Below are positions 63,941 to 64,000 of a stretch of 64,000 bases of DNA, in pieces. The position numbers and the translations under genes were made by a program. The notes beneath the pieces were generated by a model, which was given only the letters and a program-made list of their open reading frames with translations, searched no databases and was not told where the DNA came from. This stretch comes from CAVRQM01 sp963756975 (GTDB taxonomy: Bacteria; Pseudomonadota; Alphaproteobacteria; Acetobacterales; Acetobacteraceae). Each line of letters starts with the position of its first letter. Position 1 is the stretch's first letter. The stretch is from positions 372,001 through 436,000 of the forward strand of contig CAVWPS010000001.1 of assembly GCA_963756975.1 (NCBI GenBank). Direction: 5' to 3'.

Positions 63941-64000
63941 CGGGATTAGATCGGGCGCGCGTCAGTCGAGGACTTTGCAGAACTCTAGAGCCGTCGTGAT

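Overview
The window is very GC-rich chromosomal DNA with strong third-position G/C codon bias, and almost every base is coding. It most likely comes from an alphaproteobacterium of the Rhodospirillales/Acetobacteraceae type. The evidence is the core gene order dut-coaBC-ubiE / mutM-rpsT-dnaA-dnaN, the gyrA-coaD-peptidyl-prolyl isomerase block, the yajC/DUF815 pair, and a GTTC-N7-GTTC direct repeat between ssb and uvrA, which is the alphaproteobacterial form of the LexA box. The species call is inference. No prophage, insertion sequence, integron or CRISPR array is visible. No stretch over 300 bases lacks a gene; the longest is the rpsT-dnaA gap of about 217 bases.

Layout. 1-1.4 kb: end of glf and a small Cys-rich hypothetical. 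1.4-9.2 kb (minus): a tightly overlapping catabolic/uptake operon, M20 peptidase - GntR/FCD regulator - two permeases - two ATPases - alpha/beta hydrolase run in frame into a peptide-type binding protein. A perfect palindrome sits just upstream of the first gene. 9.3-12.3 kb: a PLP decarboxylase, a DMSP-lyase-type cupin, a 51-residue lipoprotein and tenA. 12.3-16.4 kb: tRNA-Lys, peptidyl-prolyl isomerase, coaD, gyrA. 16.4-18.0 kb: deoC-rbsK. 18.0-22.6 kb: MazF-type toxin/antitoxin behind ssb, then divergent uvrA and two small hypotheticals. 22.6-27.3 kb: NDUFAF6-like protein, sodB, yajC, DUF815 ATPase, hexapeptide acyltransferase, sulfotransferase. 27.4-29.7 kb: modABC. 29.8-37 kb: DUF900 hydrolase, then a nucleoside uptake and salvage operon (BMP lipoprotein, ATPase, two permeases, cdd, deoA). 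37.1-40 kb: orphan hybrid histidine kinase. 40.0-41.7 kb: cobalt nitrile hydratase operon. 41.7-45.1 kb (minus): ribose-type sugar ABC transporter. 45.2-51.8 kb: TVP38/flavoprotein disulfide reductase pair, degenerate kinase-like protein, fasciclin lipoprotein, and two divergent glycosyltransferase-like genes. 52-57.4 kb: methyltransferase, Fe-S photolyase, Tyr-less SDR, sixA, CHAD protein. 57.4-64 kb: dut, coaBC, ubiE, mutM, rpsT, dnaA, dnaN.

How the genes fit together. Nucleosides imported by the BMP system would be deaminated by Cdd and phosphorolysed by DeoA, and the pentose would be used through DeoC/RbsK, some 13 kb away. A ribose-type transporter lies further on. The M20-GntR-ABC operon looks like a self-regulated route for importing and hydrolysing an acylated or amide substrate that cannot be named from sequence.

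Sequence quality. Seven genes change reading frame by one base within otherwise intact proteins: the decarboxylase, gyrA, modA, rbsB, TVP38, GT61 and coaBC. Because gyrA and coaBC are essential, single-base sequence errors are the most economical explanation. The hydrolase/binding-protein fusion may have the same cause. These genes are given at full length with the break described.
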